Below, in pieces: positions 43,053-51,694 of a stretch of DNA of 64,000 nt; positions within the stretch are counted from its first letter, which is position 1; each line of letters opens with the position of its first letter. Below the pieces are notes generated by a model that saw only the letters and a program-made list of their open reading frames with translations, was not told the origin of the DNA and ran no database searches. The translations under genes were made by a program, and so were the position numbers. This DNA is from JBJMLO01 sp045805265 (GTDB lineage: Bacteria; Actinomycetota; UBA4738; JACQTL01): contig JBJMLO010000021.1 in the NCBI GenBank assembly GCA_045805265.1, positions 1-64,000 of the forward strand. Reading direction: 5' to 3'.

Positions 43053-44060
43053 CTACTCCGCCCAGGAGAAATGCCGCGCCCGGACGTCGGCGACGACGTC
43101 CGGGGGCAGGAACGACGCATCCAGCGAGTTGCGAACGGCGGCGGCGAAGTCCGACTCGTCGAACCCGATCTCCGAACGCGCCGCCTCGTACTCGTGCGTG
43201 AGATCGATGCCCATCAGCCCGGGGTCGTCCGTGTTGAGCGTGACCCGGACCCCCTCGTGGAGCAGGCGTCGCACCGGATGGTCCGCCACCCGACCCACGC
43301 CCTGGGTCAGCCAGTTCGACGTCGGGCACATCTCGAGCGTCACTCCCCGTTCCCGCGCCAGCGCCGTGACCGACGGGTCCAACGCCACCGACAGTCCATG
43401 GCCGAGGCGCCGCACGCCCAGCTCGATGGCCTCTCGCGGATAGGGCGGTGGCCCGGACTCCCCGTAGTGCAGGGTCACGTGGACGCCGGCGTCCAGCAGC
43501 CGCCGGACGTGTGCGGCGTACGTCGACGGCGGGAACCCCACCTCGGGCCCGGCGATGTCGAACCCCGCCACCACGTCGCGGTGGGTCAGCGTGAGCTCCA
43601 CCGTCCGTGCGGCGGACTCCATCCCCAGGTCGCGGCTGAAGATCACCAGGAGGCCGACGGCCACGTCGCTCCCCGCGGCCACCGCCTCCTGCACGCCGCC
43701 CAGCACCGCGTCCAGCCCCGCCTCCCAGTCCAGGTTCGCGGGGGCGCACATGAAGCCGGGGGAGAATCGCAGCTCGGCCAGCCGGACGTTGTCGGCGGCC
43801 AGATCCTCCACGGCCTCCCGGGCGATCCGCCGGACCGCGTCCAGCCCGGTGAACGACCGCTGCGCGTAGCCGAAGGCCTGCAGGGCCACCTCGAGGCTCT
43901 CCACCGGCCTCATCACCAGGGCGTGCGGCGCCAGCTCCTCGGGGGTCCACGCCGGGAGGTCCAGCCCGGCCTCCCGGTGCAGGTCGATGATCGTCGACAG
44001 CCGGACCGACCCCTCGAGGTGCCGGTGGAGCTCGACCTTGGCGAGCGCTCGGAGGTCCAT
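43053..44060 (-). CDS. add: Adenosine deaminase-family hydrolase
   Basis: 335 residues. Zinc and catalytic residues are in place: HxH in KVELHRHLEGSVR, His/Glu in TLHYGES, His in RRLGHGLSV and the Asp pair in LNTDDPGLMG. The enzyme converts adenosine (or adenine, in close relatives) to inosine (hypoxanthine) and ammonia. AELRFSP fits an adenosine deaminase better than AMP deaminase. The ATG shown begins the conserved region; an in-frame start 30 codons upstream would add residues unlike the family. It is divergent from fabI. Confidence 0.88.
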   Translation of the reverse strand: MDLRALAKVELHRHLEGSVRLSTIIDLHREAGLDLPAWTPEELAPHALVMRPVESLEVALQAFGYAQRSFTGLDAVRRIAREAVEDLAADNVRLAELRFSPGFMCAPANLDWEAGLDAVLGGVQEAVAAGSDVAVGLLVIFSRDLGMESAARTVELTLTHRDVVAGFDIAGPEVGFPPSTYAAHVRRLLDAGVHVTLHYGESGPPPYPREAIELGVRRLGHGLSVALDPSVTALARERGVTLEMCPTSNWLTQGVGRVADHPVRRLLHEGVRVTLNTDDPGLMGIDLTHEYEAARSEIGFDESDFAAAVRNSLDASFLPPDVVADVRARHFSWAE

Positions 44061-44156
44061 GGAGGCGAATTGAACCGCACCCGTCCGGGGGCGCGCCAGC
44101 GACGCGGGCGCCAGATCCGCTGCAACCCATAGGATGCCGGGGGAGTCCAACCACTC

Positions 44157-44984
44157 ATGTCATCCGAACTCCTCGAGGGAAAGCGCCTGCTGATCACCGG
44201 GGTCCTGACCCCGCAGAGCATCGCGTTCGCCGTCGCCAAGACCGCCCAGGAACAGGGCGCCGAGATCGTGCTCACCGGGTTCGGCAAGTCGATGGGGCTC
44301 ACGGAGCGCAGCGCGAAGCGACTGCCGCAACCGGTCGACGTGCTGGAGCTGGACGCGAACGACGACGAGCAGCTGGAGCGCGTGGCCGGCGAGCTCGGCG
44401 ACCGGTGGGGTGGGCTCGACGGGTTCCTGCACGCGATCGCGTTCGCGCCGCAGGACGCGCTGGGAGGGAACTTCCTGCACACGCCGCGGGAGAGCGCCGA
44501 GGTCGCGTTCCGGACCAGCGCCTTCTCGCTGAAGGCCCTGGCGGCCGCGATGTACCCGCTGATGGAAGACGGAGGCGGCTCGATCGTCAGCATGGACTTC
44601 GACGCGACCGTCGCCTGGCCTATCTACGACTGGATGGGGGTGTCGAAGGCCGCGCTCGAGTCGGTGACCCGCTACCTGGCCCGGGACCTCGGCCCCCGCG
44701 GCATCCGGGTCAACTGCGTTTCGGCCGGGCCGCTGCGGACGATGGCCGCCAAGAGCATCCCCGGGTTCGACGTCCTGGCCAAGGCGTGGGCGGGGAGGTC
44801 ACCGCTGCCGTGGGACACGACGGATCCCCTGCCGGTGGCCCGCGCGGTGGCGTTCCTGCTGTCGGACTGGGCCGCCGGGATCTCCGGCGAGATCGTCCAC
44901 GTGGACGGGGGGTACCACGCCATGGGCACGGACCTCGCGGAGGGCGACGCCGCGCCGGCTGGGGGCGAAGGCCCGCCGGACTGA
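44157..44984 (+). CDS. fabI: Enoyl-ACP reductase (NADH), FabI/InhA type
   Basis: A 275-residue short-chain dehydrogenase-type enzyme. LLEGKRLLITGVLTPQSIAF is the FabI nucleotide-binding start, and DWMGVSKAALES carries the catalytic Tyr-x6-Lys. SMDFDATVAWPIYDWM is close to mycobacterial InhA. It reduces the trans-2-enoyl-ACP double bond in the last step of each fatty acid elongation cycle. GGGGGAG precedes the ATG by 11 bases, and TAGGAT further up may be its -10. The acidic C-terminal tail is slightly longer than usual. Confidence 0.93.
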   Translation: MSSELLEGKRLLITGVLTPQSIAFAVAKTAQEQGAEIVLTGFGKSMGLTERSAKRLPQPVDVLELDANDDEQLERVAGELGDRWGGLDGFLHAIAFAPQDALGGNFLHTPRESAEVAFRTSAFSLKALAAAMYPLMEDGGGSIVSMDFDATVAWPIYDWMGVSKAALESVTRYLARDLGPRGIRVNCVSAGPLRTMAAKSIPGFDVLAKAWAGRSPLPWDTTDPLPVARAVAFLLSDWAAGISGEIVHVDGGYHAMGTDLAEGDAAPAGGEGPPD

Positions 44985-44990
44985 CCGGGC

Positions 44991-45377
44991 TCAGGCCGCC
45001 GTCTTCACCGGACAGTCGACCTCGAACCACACGGTGTTGCCCTCCCCGTGCTCGACCCCCCACCGGCTCGACACTTGCTCCACGAGGTACAGGCCCCAGC
45101 CGGACTCCTGGTAGATCGTCGGGGGTGGCACGTCGTCGAACCCCGGGCCGGGGTCACTGACCTCCACGCGCACGCCGTCGTGGCCCAGGCGGATCACCAG
45201 CCGGACCCACCCGGATGGTCCCTGGCCCGTGTGGCGGACCCCGTTCGTGACGAGCTCGCTCACCAGCAGGCGGATGTCGTCGAGGACCGGGCCGTCGATT
45301 CGCTCGGACAGGCCGTTCAGGGCGCGGCGCGCGTTGCCCGGCGCGTCGATGTCGCAGGACAGCCGGACGTCGATCAT
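44991..45377 (-). CDS. RsbW-like anti-sigma regulatory factor (HATPase_c serine kinase)
   Basis: A 128-residue GHKL ATPase-fold protein. The N box is seen in LVSELVTNGVRHTG and the G1 box in VSDPGPGFDD, with a GWGLYLVEQ G2 box. Members phosphorylate a STAS-domain antagonist and bind a sigma factor or another target in its absence. The ATG is well placed after GAGGGGGAACC and overlaps the stop of the STAS gene by four bases, as expected for a pair made in fixed ratio. No sigma-B-type gene is nearby, so its target is unknown. Confidence 0.88.
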   Translation of the reverse strand: MIDVRLSCDIDAPGNARRALNGLSERIDGPVLDDIRLLVSELVTNGVRHTGQGPSGWVRLVIRLGHDGVRVEVSDPGPGFDDVPPPTIYQESGWGLYLVEQVSSRWGVEHGEGNTVWFEVDCPVKTAA

Positions 45378-45784
45378 GGTTCCCCCTCGTCGCTCCCGGC
45401 CACCCCGCCGCCCGGGGGGTCGGACGAACTCGTCTCGCGTGGGGCGTCCTCGGACCGGTCGTCGTCGGGCGGGTCGACGAACACGATCCTCCGGTCGAGC
45501 AGGGCGATGCGGAACACGCGGTGCACCGGCGGCGGTCCGGGGATGACCTCGAGGCGCCGGCCGTCCCGCCGGGCCCGGCCGTCGGCGGAGAGCACGACGC
45601 GAAGCCCGGTGGAGTCCAGGAACGACACCCCCCGGAGATCGATCACCAGCCTCGACGGCTTGCGTTCCTCGGCGGCCTCGAGCTCGCGCTCCACCTGGCC
45701 CGCGGTCGAGAGGTCGAGCTCGCCCGTGAGAGCGAGGACGGCCTCGTCCGCCTCCCAATGCGTCTCGACCGACAGGTTTTTCAC
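45374..45784 (-). CDS. STAS-domain anti-sigma factor antagonist
   Basis: 136 residues. The STAS domain covers about 1-100 with the phospho-acceptor motif FLDSTGLRVV, Ser being the residue phosphorylated by an RsbW-type kinase. A long acidic, probably disordered tail (PPDDDRSEDAPRE and after) follows, which most short antagonists lack. The gene starts 13 bases after the phosphatase stop and overlaps the kinase start, completing a phosphatase-antagonist-kinase operon. Confidence 0.88.
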   Translation of the reverse strand: MKNLSVETHWEADEAVLALTGELDLSTAGQVERELEAAEERKPSRLVIDLRGVSFLDSTGLRVVLSADGRARRDGRRLEVIPGPPPVHRVFRIALLDRRIVFVDPPDDDRSEDAPRETSSSDPPGGGVAGSDEGEP

Positions 45785-45797
45785 CCCCTGGATCCCC

Positions 45798-48700
45798 TCA
45801 CGAGAGGACCCGCAGGATGACGTAGGCCACGTCGTCGCGGCGGGCCATGGGCCGGGGGGCCAGCACCTCGCGCTCGATGCGGTCGGCGATCTGGTCGGCG
45901 GTCCGCCCCGCGCACCCGGCCAGCACGTCCGCCAGGCGCCGCTCGCCGGTTCCCTCCTCGAACCCCGGCGAGTCCGTTACGCCGTCGGTGTACACGACCA
46001 TCACGTCGCCGGGGCCGAGGTCGACGGTGTCGTCGGCGAGCTCCGGGTCCGGAAACAGGCCGAGGAGGGTGCCCGGCTGCCCGGCCGTGTGCAGCGAGCC
46101 GTCTGCCCGGAGGATCGCCGGAAGCGGATGCCCGCCGCACGACACGGTGAGCCGCACGGAGCGGGCGTCCGGCCGGATCCGGGCGTAGGCGACCGTCAGG
46201 AACCGGCCCTCGGTGGTCTGGCGCATGACCGCCTCGTTCATCGTGTCGAGGATCTTGCTGGGCCGCCGCTCGCTCATCGCCGCCGCCCGCAGCGAGTACT
46301 TGGCCAGGCCCATCACGGCCGCCGCATCCGGGCCCTTGCCGCACACGTCGCCGATGGCCAGGCCCCACGCGCCGTCGCCCGTGTCGAAGATGTCGTAGAA
46401 GTCGCCGCCCACCTCGTTGCCCTCCCCGGCCGGCAGGTACCGCGCGGCCAGCTCGATGCCGGGGATCTCGGGGAGGGCCGGGGGAAGGAGGCTCTGCTGC
46501 AGGGTCCGCGCGATGTAGTCCCGCTCCTGGTAGATCATGGCGTTCTCCACCGACTGGGCGCCGCGGCGGGCGAGGTCCTGGGCCAGCGCCAGGTCCGCCG
46601 CGCCGTACGTCCGGCCCGACTCCGCCCACACGAACGTGATGGCGCCCACGGGCCGGCCGCGGGACTTGAGCGGCACGATCATCACGGATCTGAGCTGGAG
46701 GTCGATCAGCAGCCGGCGGATCTCCGGGTCATCCACCGAGGAGTCGATCAGCTCCTGGGAGACCTCGGGCCACAGCTCGGGTTGGCCCGTGCGGATCACG
46801 TTCGGGACGCCGGTCGGGTCGTCGGGATCGGGGGGGAACCGTTTGCGGAGGTCCCGGGCCAGCTGGACCTTCTCCGGATCGACGTGCGCGACCGCCACCA
46901 GCGAGATCTCGTCGTCCTCCAGCATGTCGATCGTGCACCAGTCGGCCAGGTCGGGCACGGCCAGCCGGGCCACCTCCGCCAGGGTCGTGTGGTAGTCGAG
47001 CGAGCGGGACAGGATCTCGCTGGCCTCGGCCAGGAACGCCAGCCGGGCGTTCGCCCGCTCGGCCTCGGCACGGGCGTTTCGCTCGGCCTGGTACAGGCGG
47101 GAGCGCTCCAGGGCCTGGGCGGCCTGGCGGGCCAGCGCCAGCATGAAGGCGCGGTCCTCGGGCGGGAACTCGCGGGGCTCGACGAACGACAGCGCGATCG
47201 CGCCGATCGCCCGGGACTCGACCACCAAGGGCACGGTGGCCACGGCCTCGTTCTCCATCGGCGAGCCGGCCAGCTCGGGATACAGGCGGTCGCGGTCGGC
47301 CCGGGAGCCGATGAACACGGGCTCCTCGGAGCGCACCGCTTCGGACATGGGGAGGTTGGCGCCGACGGGGAAGCGGGCCCAGTTCTCGCTGATCTCCGGC
47401 CGGTAGCCGACCACGCGGATGATCTCCAGCTCGTCCCCCGTCTGGGTCAGCAGGGCGACGACGCCCGCCGACGCTCCCATCGCCGCGACGCATCGGTCCA
47501 CCACGATCTCGGCGACCTCGGTCGGCCCCAGGGCCTCCGACAGCGCCGCGGTGACCGCCTGCAGCAGCGCCGTGCGCTGGGCCGCGCGCTCGGTGGCCCG
47601 GCGGGCCTCGAGCTCGGCCTCGTACAGGCGCGCGTTGTCGACCGCGAGCGCGGCGTGCCGGGCCAGCTCGATGGCCTGGGCCAGGTCATCCTCGTCGAAG
47701 TGCCTGCCGGACCCCGCCGACAGGAACGAGATCGCGCCGATCGTCCGTCCCCGGGTGTTCAGCGGCACGCACATCCACGAGCAGATGCCCAGGTCCTCGG
47801 TGATCCGCAGGGCCGTTTCGGGCTCGGAGGAGTCCGAGGCGACGAGCTCGGCGTCGGCCTCCGAATACAGCACCGGCCGGCCGGTCCTGATGACCTTCGG
47901 GACGCCGACGTCCGCCTGGGGGTTCAGGCGGACCCCCGCCTGGAGGGCGTCGGCCTGGGCCTGATGGCCCGGGTCCGCGTGGGCCAGCGTCAGCCGGCGC
48001 ATCTCGCCGTCCTCCATCAGCCGGTAGACCACGCACCAGTCCGCCATCTCCGGCACGGCCAGGTGGGCGAGGCGCGACAGCGTGGCGTCGTAGTCGAGCG
48101 ACGAGGACAGAATCGAGCTGGCCTCGGCCAGGAACCGGAGCCGCTCCCGGGCGCGTTCGGACTCCCGGCGAGCGGCCTGCTCGCTGGCCAGCGACGCCGA
48201 TCGCTGCTCCTCGACGCGGCCCCGCTGGATGGCCATGGCCAGCAGGTTCGCCACGGCTCGCAGGAAGTTCACGTCGTCGGATGGAAAGTCCCGTCGTTCG
48301 GTCGACAGCGCGGCAAGGACCCCCCAGGGCCTCCCCGTCCCGCGCACCACGACGCTCATGCCGCTCACGACGCCGTGGCGGCGCAGCACGGACTTCTGGG
48401 AGAACCGGTCCTCCGCCTCGAGGTCCTCGACGATGACCGGCTCGTCCCGCGAGAGGGTGAACCCAGGCAGGCCGTCCAACCCCATAGCGGCGACGGCCCC
48501 CACCGGCTGGTCGATCCAGCCTTTCCCCGCGCGCATCACCAGGGAGTCCCCGTCCTCGTGCAGCTCGAGCAGCTCGCACAGGTCGAGATCGAGCGTGCGG
48601 CTCACCATGTCCACCGCCCGATCCATCAGCGTCGGGATGTCCGCCCCGGTCAGGGAGAGCCGGCCGAGGTCGGCGACCGTCTCCTGCTGCCGGGCCCGGG

Positions 48701-50003
48701 CCCTGAGCTGGAGCTCCGTGAGCTTGCGCTCGGTGATGTCCACCATCACGCCCTGCCACAGCGGCTGGCCTCCCGCCTCCGCCGGGATGATCACGGCATC
48801 GTCGCGGACCCACACCACCCGTCCGTCCCGGGCCACGAGCCGGTACTCGGCGTGGTACGGCTCGCCGCTCGCGTTGTGGGCGGCGTCCTTCGCGAGCTGC
48901 TCCTCGCGGTCCTCCGGGTGGACCAGCCGCTGCCAGACGCCGGGCTCCGCCATCCACTCCTCGGGCGTGTACCCGGTCAGCGCCTCGACCTGTGGCGAGA
49001 CGTACAGGCACCGGCTCGGGTCCCCGATGGCGTTCGTGTACGACACGACCGGCGTGTTCTCGACGAGCGTCCGGTACCTGGACTCCGCCTGTTGGAGCTG
49101 GCGTTCCGCCTCGGTCCGCTCGATGAACTGCCCGATCTGGCTGCCGATCGCATCCAGCGTGCGCAGCAGCTCCTCGTCGGGGTCCTCGACGTGGCCGGAC
49201 ACGAACTCGACGACTCCCAAGAACTCCGCCCGCAGCCACATGGGGAATGCGACGGCCCCGCGGAGCCCGGCCGCCGCGGCCACGGCGGCCCGGGGGAAGC
49301 TCGAGTCGGCGGCGAAGTCGGGGACCAGGCTCGCGGCCCGCCGCTCCCATACCCGGCCCGGCAGCCCCTCGCCCCGGCGGAAGGCCATGGAGCGGGAGGC
49401 ATCCAGGAACGGTCCGGCGGCGACGTCCGGGTCGCTCCACGTCTCCACGACCCGGAGGGCGTCCGAACGGGGGTCGACGGTCCAGATCAGCCCCACGCTC
49501 CATCCGAGGGCCCGGGCGGTCCCCTCCAGGAGTTGGGGTGCGGCCTCCTCGAGGGTGGATCCCTCCGCGAGCGCCATGGTCACGGCGTGCTGGGCCGACA
49601 GCCGCCGCTCGGAGCGCCGGCGCTCCGAGATGTCGACCGAGACCCCGATGGCTCCCGAGAGCCGCCCCTCCGCGTCCCGGATGGCGGAGACCGTGACGAA
49701 CGCGGGGAACGCCCGGCCGTCGCGGTGGCTGACCATCAGCTCGCCTCGCCAGGGCTGCCCGGAGCGCACGAGGGCCAGCAGCTGTTCGGCCTCGGCCGGG
49801 CCGCCGGCGGGCGTCGTCACCTCGGTGACCTGACGGCCGAGGACCTCGTCCCGGGACCAGCCGTACATGAGCTCGGCCTCCGGGTTCCAGTAGGTGACGA
49901 CACCATCGAGATCTGTCCGGACGACCGCGGCGGGAACGTGGTCGAGCACCGAATGCTCGAACGTGCCCGGGACCCCGGAGGGGGCGCTCGCCGTGTCGGT
50001 CAT
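45798..50003 (-). CDS. Multi-sensor PP2C/SpoIIE-type serine phosphatase (RsbU-like), PAS-GAF-PAS-GAF4
   Basis: 1401 residues, no membrane helix. Domains in order: PAS (about 20-128), GAF (145-295), PAS with C-terminal PAC (305-428), four more GAF units (about 445-600, 635-800, 820-975, 1000-1165), and a PP2C/SpoIIE domain (about 1185-1400). Catalytic motifs VGGDFYDIF, GDVCGKGPDAA, VVYTDGVTDS and RRDDVAYVIL are intact. The third and fifth GAF units begin alike (RLRFLAEASSILSSSLDY and RLAFLAEASEILSRSLDY), an internal duplication. It should dephosphorylate the STAS protein encoded next in the operon. The ATG lacks a ribosome site; a TATGCT box is 14 bases upstream. Confidence 0.9.
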   Translation of the reverse strand: MTDTASAPSGVPGTFEHSVLDHVPAAVVRTDLDGVVTYWNPEAELMYGWSRDEVLGRQVTEVTTPAGGPAEAEQLLALVRSGQPWRGELMVSHRDGRAFPAFVTVSAIRDAEGRLSGAIGVSVDISERRRSERRLSAQHAVTMALAEGSTLEEAAPQLLEGTARALGWSVGLIWTVDPRSDALRVVETWSDPDVAAGPFLDASRSMAFRRGEGLPGRVWERRAASLVPDFAADSSFPRAAVAAAAGLRGAVAFPMWLRAEFLGVVEFVSGHVEDPDEELLRTLDAIGSQIGQFIERTEAERQLQQAESRYRTLVENTPVVSYTNAIGDPSRCLYVSPQVEALTGYTPEEWMAEPGVWQRLVHPEDREEQLAKDAAHNASGEPYHAEYRLVARDGRVVWVRDDAVIIPAEAGGQPLWQGVMVDITERKLTELQLRARARQQETVADLGRLSLTGADIPTLMDRAVDMVSRTLDLDLCELLELHEDGDSLVMRAGKGWIDQPVGAVAAMGLDGLPGFTLSRDEPVIVEDLEAEDRFSQKSVLRRHGVVSGMSVVVRGTGRPWGVLAALSTERRDFPSDDVNFLRAVANLLAMAIQRGRVEEQRSASLASEQAARRESERARERLRFLAEASSILSSSLDYDATLSRLAHLAVPEMADWCVVYRLMEDGEMRRLTLAHADPGHQAQADALQAGVRLNPQADVGVPKVIRTGRPVLYSEADAELVASDSSEPETALRITEDLGICSWMCVPLNTRGRTIGAISFLSAGSGRHFDEDDLAQAIELARHAALAVDNARLYEAELEARRATERAAQRTALLQAVTAALSEALGPTEVAEIVVDRCVAAMGASAGVVALLTQTGDELEIIRVVGYRPEISENWARFPVGANLPMSEAVRSEEPVFIGSRADRDRLYPELAGSPMENEAVATVPLVVESRAIGAIALSFVEPREFPPEDRAFMLALARQAAQALERSRLYQAERNARAEAERANARLAFLAEASEILSRSLDYHTTLAEVARLAVPDLADWCTIDMLEDDEISLVAVAHVDPEKVQLARDLRKRFPPDPDDPTGVPNVIRTGQPELWPEVSQELIDSSVDDPEIRRLLIDLQLRSVMIVPLKSRGRPVGAITFVWAESGRTYGAADLALAQDLARRGAQSVENAMIYQERDYIARTLQQSLLPPALPEIPGIELAARYLPAGEGNEVGGDFYDIFDTGDGAWGLAIGDVCGKGPDAAAVMGLAKYSLRAAAMSERRPSKILDTMNEAVMRQTTEGRFLTVAYARIRPDARSVRLTVSCGGHPLPAILRADGSLHTAGQPGTLLGLFPDPELADDTVDLGPGDVMVVYTDGVTDSPGFEEGTGERRLADVLAGCAGRTADQIADRIEREVLAPRPMARRDDVAYVILRVLS

Positions 50004-50062
50004 CTGTGTCGTGCCAGCATAGCGAGGGTTGTGCCCCTGAGGTACCCCCGGTGTCCCCTCCG

Positions 50063-50084
50063 TAGTGCCCAGGGGCACTATCCT
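50063..50084 (+). promoter_or_regulatory. Perfect 8-bp palindrome overlapping the selD promoter
   Basis: TAGTGCCC (50063-50070) and GGGCACTA (50073-50080) are exact inverted copies two bases apart. The right arm runs into TATCCT (50079-50084), which ends six bases before the selD ATG and would be the -10 of a leaderless transcript. A bound regulator here would block selD and possibly also the divergent phosphatase operon. Confidence 0.55.
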
Positions 50085-50090
50085 GGCTGC

Positions 50091-51140
50091 ATGGTCGACA
50101 CGGTCCGGCTGACCAGGTTCAGCCACGGCGCGGGGTGCGCGTGCAAGCTGGGACCGGCGGACCTCGGCCGGGTGCTCGACCGGCTCGGGGCGCCCGCGCT
50201 CCCGCCGGAGGTGCTGGTCTCTGCGGACACCGGGGACGACGCCGCCGTGTACGCCCTCCCCGACGGCCAGGCGCTGGTGCAGACGCTCGACTTCTTCACC
50301 CCGATCGTGGACGACCCCTACGACTGGGGCCGGATCGCGGCCGCGAACGCCCTGAGCGACGTGTACGCGATGGGCGCTCGCCCGATCCTGGCGCTGAATA
50401 TCGCGGGGTGGCCCGTCGACGACCTCCCCCTCGACATGCTCTCGAGGGTCCTCGAGGGCGGCGCCGCGGTCGCCGCCGAGGCCGGCGCGGCCCTCGTGGG
50501 GGGCCACACGATCACCGACCCCGAGCCCAAGTACGGGATGGCGGTCACCGGGCTCGTCCCGGTGAAGCGGATCATTAGGAACTCGACGGCCCGGCCGGGA
50601 GCCGAGCTGTTCCTGACGAAGCCGCTGGGCCTGGGGATCATCTCGACCGCCATCAAGCGGGGGACCGCCACCGCCGAGCAGGTCCTGCTGGCCGTCGACA
50701 CCATGACCGAGCTGAACCGGGCCGCCTCGGAGGCCATGGTCGAGGCCGAGGTCGACGCCGCCACCGACGTGACGGGGTTCGGCCTGCTCGGGCATCTCCG
50801 GGGGATGCTGGGCGCCTCGGGGTGCGCGGCGGTCGTCGACGCCGGCGCCGTGGAGCTGCTGCCGGGCGTACTGGACCTGGCTCGCGCGGGCGTCGTCCCT
50901 GGGGGGAGCGTGCGCAACCACGAGTTCCTCGGGCGGTTCGTGACGTGGGGCGACCTGCCCCGCGACGAGCAGCTGGTCCTTGCCGACGCGCAGACGTCGG
51001 GCGGCATGCTGATCGCCAGCAGCGACCCGGCCCGCCTGCACGACGCCGCCGCGGAGCGGAACGTGCCGCTGCAGCCCGTTGGCCGGGTCGTGGAGGGCCA
51101 GCCCGGCCGCATCACGGTCACCGGCCGGCTGGCCGCCTGA
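50091..51140 (+). CDS. selD: Selenide, water dikinase (selenophosphate synthase)
   Basis: A 349-residue ATP-dependent enzyme that makes selenophosphate from selenide. The N-terminal catalytic motif GAGCACKLGP has Cys (not selenocysteine) and Lys; SADTGDDAAVYALPDG and the AIRS-type segment LALNIAGWP, then DVTGFGLLGHL follow in the normal order, and the product-site QTSGGMLIA is near the end. It supports selenocysteine or 2-selenouridine synthesis; selA, selB, selC and mnmH are not in the window, so the use of selenium is unresolved. A GTTGC-AGGA-GCAAC hairpin lies 25 bases after the stop. Confidence 0.93.
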   Translation: MVDTVRLTRFSHGAGCACKLGPADLGRVLDRLGAPALPPEVLVSADTGDDAAVYALPDGQALVQTLDFFTPIVDDPYDWGRIAAANALSDVYAMGARPILALNIAGWPVDDLPLDMLSRVLEGGAAVAAEAGAALVGGHTITDPEPKYGMAVTGLVPVKRIIRNSTARPGAELFLTKPLGLGIISTAIKRGTATAEQVLLAVDTMTELNRAASEAMVEAEVDAATDVTGFGLLGHLRGMLGASGCAAVVDAGAVELLPGVLDLARAGVVPGGSVRNHEFLGRFVTWGDLPRDEQLVLADAQTSGGMLIASSDPARLHDAAAERNVPLQPVGRVVEGQPGRITVTGRLAA

Positions 51141-51220
51141 AGGAATCCGGCCGCGCTCGGCCTTGTTGCAGGAGCAACGGTGAATTCCACCTGCTTGCTA
51201 GACTTCCGCCGCCGGAGGCG

Positions 51221-51694
51221 ATGATTGACGTGATCCAGCTCGACCGCAGGTTCTTCGACGAGATCGTGGCCCACTGTCAGGGCGGATACCCCGACGAGGC
51301 CTGCGGGCTGGTGGCCGCGAAGGAGGGGATCCCGGTCCGGGTGATCGCGATGCGCAACGCCGACGCCAGCCAGGCCACGTACCGGCTCGACCCAGAGGAG
51401 CAGTTCCGGGTGTTCGAGGAGATCGACACCGAGGGCCAGGAGCTGTTCGCGATCTTCCACTCGCACACGCGCTCCGAGGCCTACCCGTCGCCCACTGACC
51501 GCCGGCAGGCCCTGTATCCCGAGGCCCGCTACCTGATCCTCTCGCTCCAGGACCGCTCGAAGCCCGCGCTCCGCGGGTTCAGGATCCTGGACGGCGAGGT
51601 GACCGAAGAGGACGTGATGATCGAGGGGGTCCGGGAGCCTCACGAGGGAGGCCGGGATGAGAGAGGAGTCGAACGAAGCGATGCCGAGCGATAG
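51221..51694 (+). CDS. mec: Mec-type JAMM (M67) metalloprotease, CysO-cysteine hydrolase
   Basis: A 157-residue zinc peptidase. The JAMM motif is complete: Glu in YPDEACGLVAA, and H-x-H-x7-S-x2-D in FHSHTRSEAYPSPTD. In mycobacteria Mec releases cysteine from the CysO-cysteine adduct, and cysO and cysM follow here, so the role is assigned with good confidence. A TAGACT box (51199-51204) and GGAGGCG lie directly before the ATG. The Arg/Glu-rich tail past residue 130 is longer than usual and overlaps the next gene by 38 bases. Confidence 0.9.
   Translation: MIDVIQLDRRFFDEIVAHCQGGYPDEACGLVAAKEGIPVRVIAMRNADASQATYRLDPEEQFRVFEEIDTEGQELFAIFHSHTRSEAYPSPTDRRQALYPEARYLILSLQDRSKPALRGFRILDGEVTEEDVMIEGVREPHEGGRDERGVERSDAER

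Noticed and set aside
45048..50090. Long plus-strand frame opposite the phosphatase operon running into selD
   Set aside because: Only the last 349 codons have a protein signature (SelD); the rest is an antisense shadow of the phosphatase, STAS and kinase genes.
50091..50160. Selenocysteine in SelD itself
   Set aside because: The catalytic position is an ordinary Cys codon in GAGCACK and no in-frame TGA occurs.
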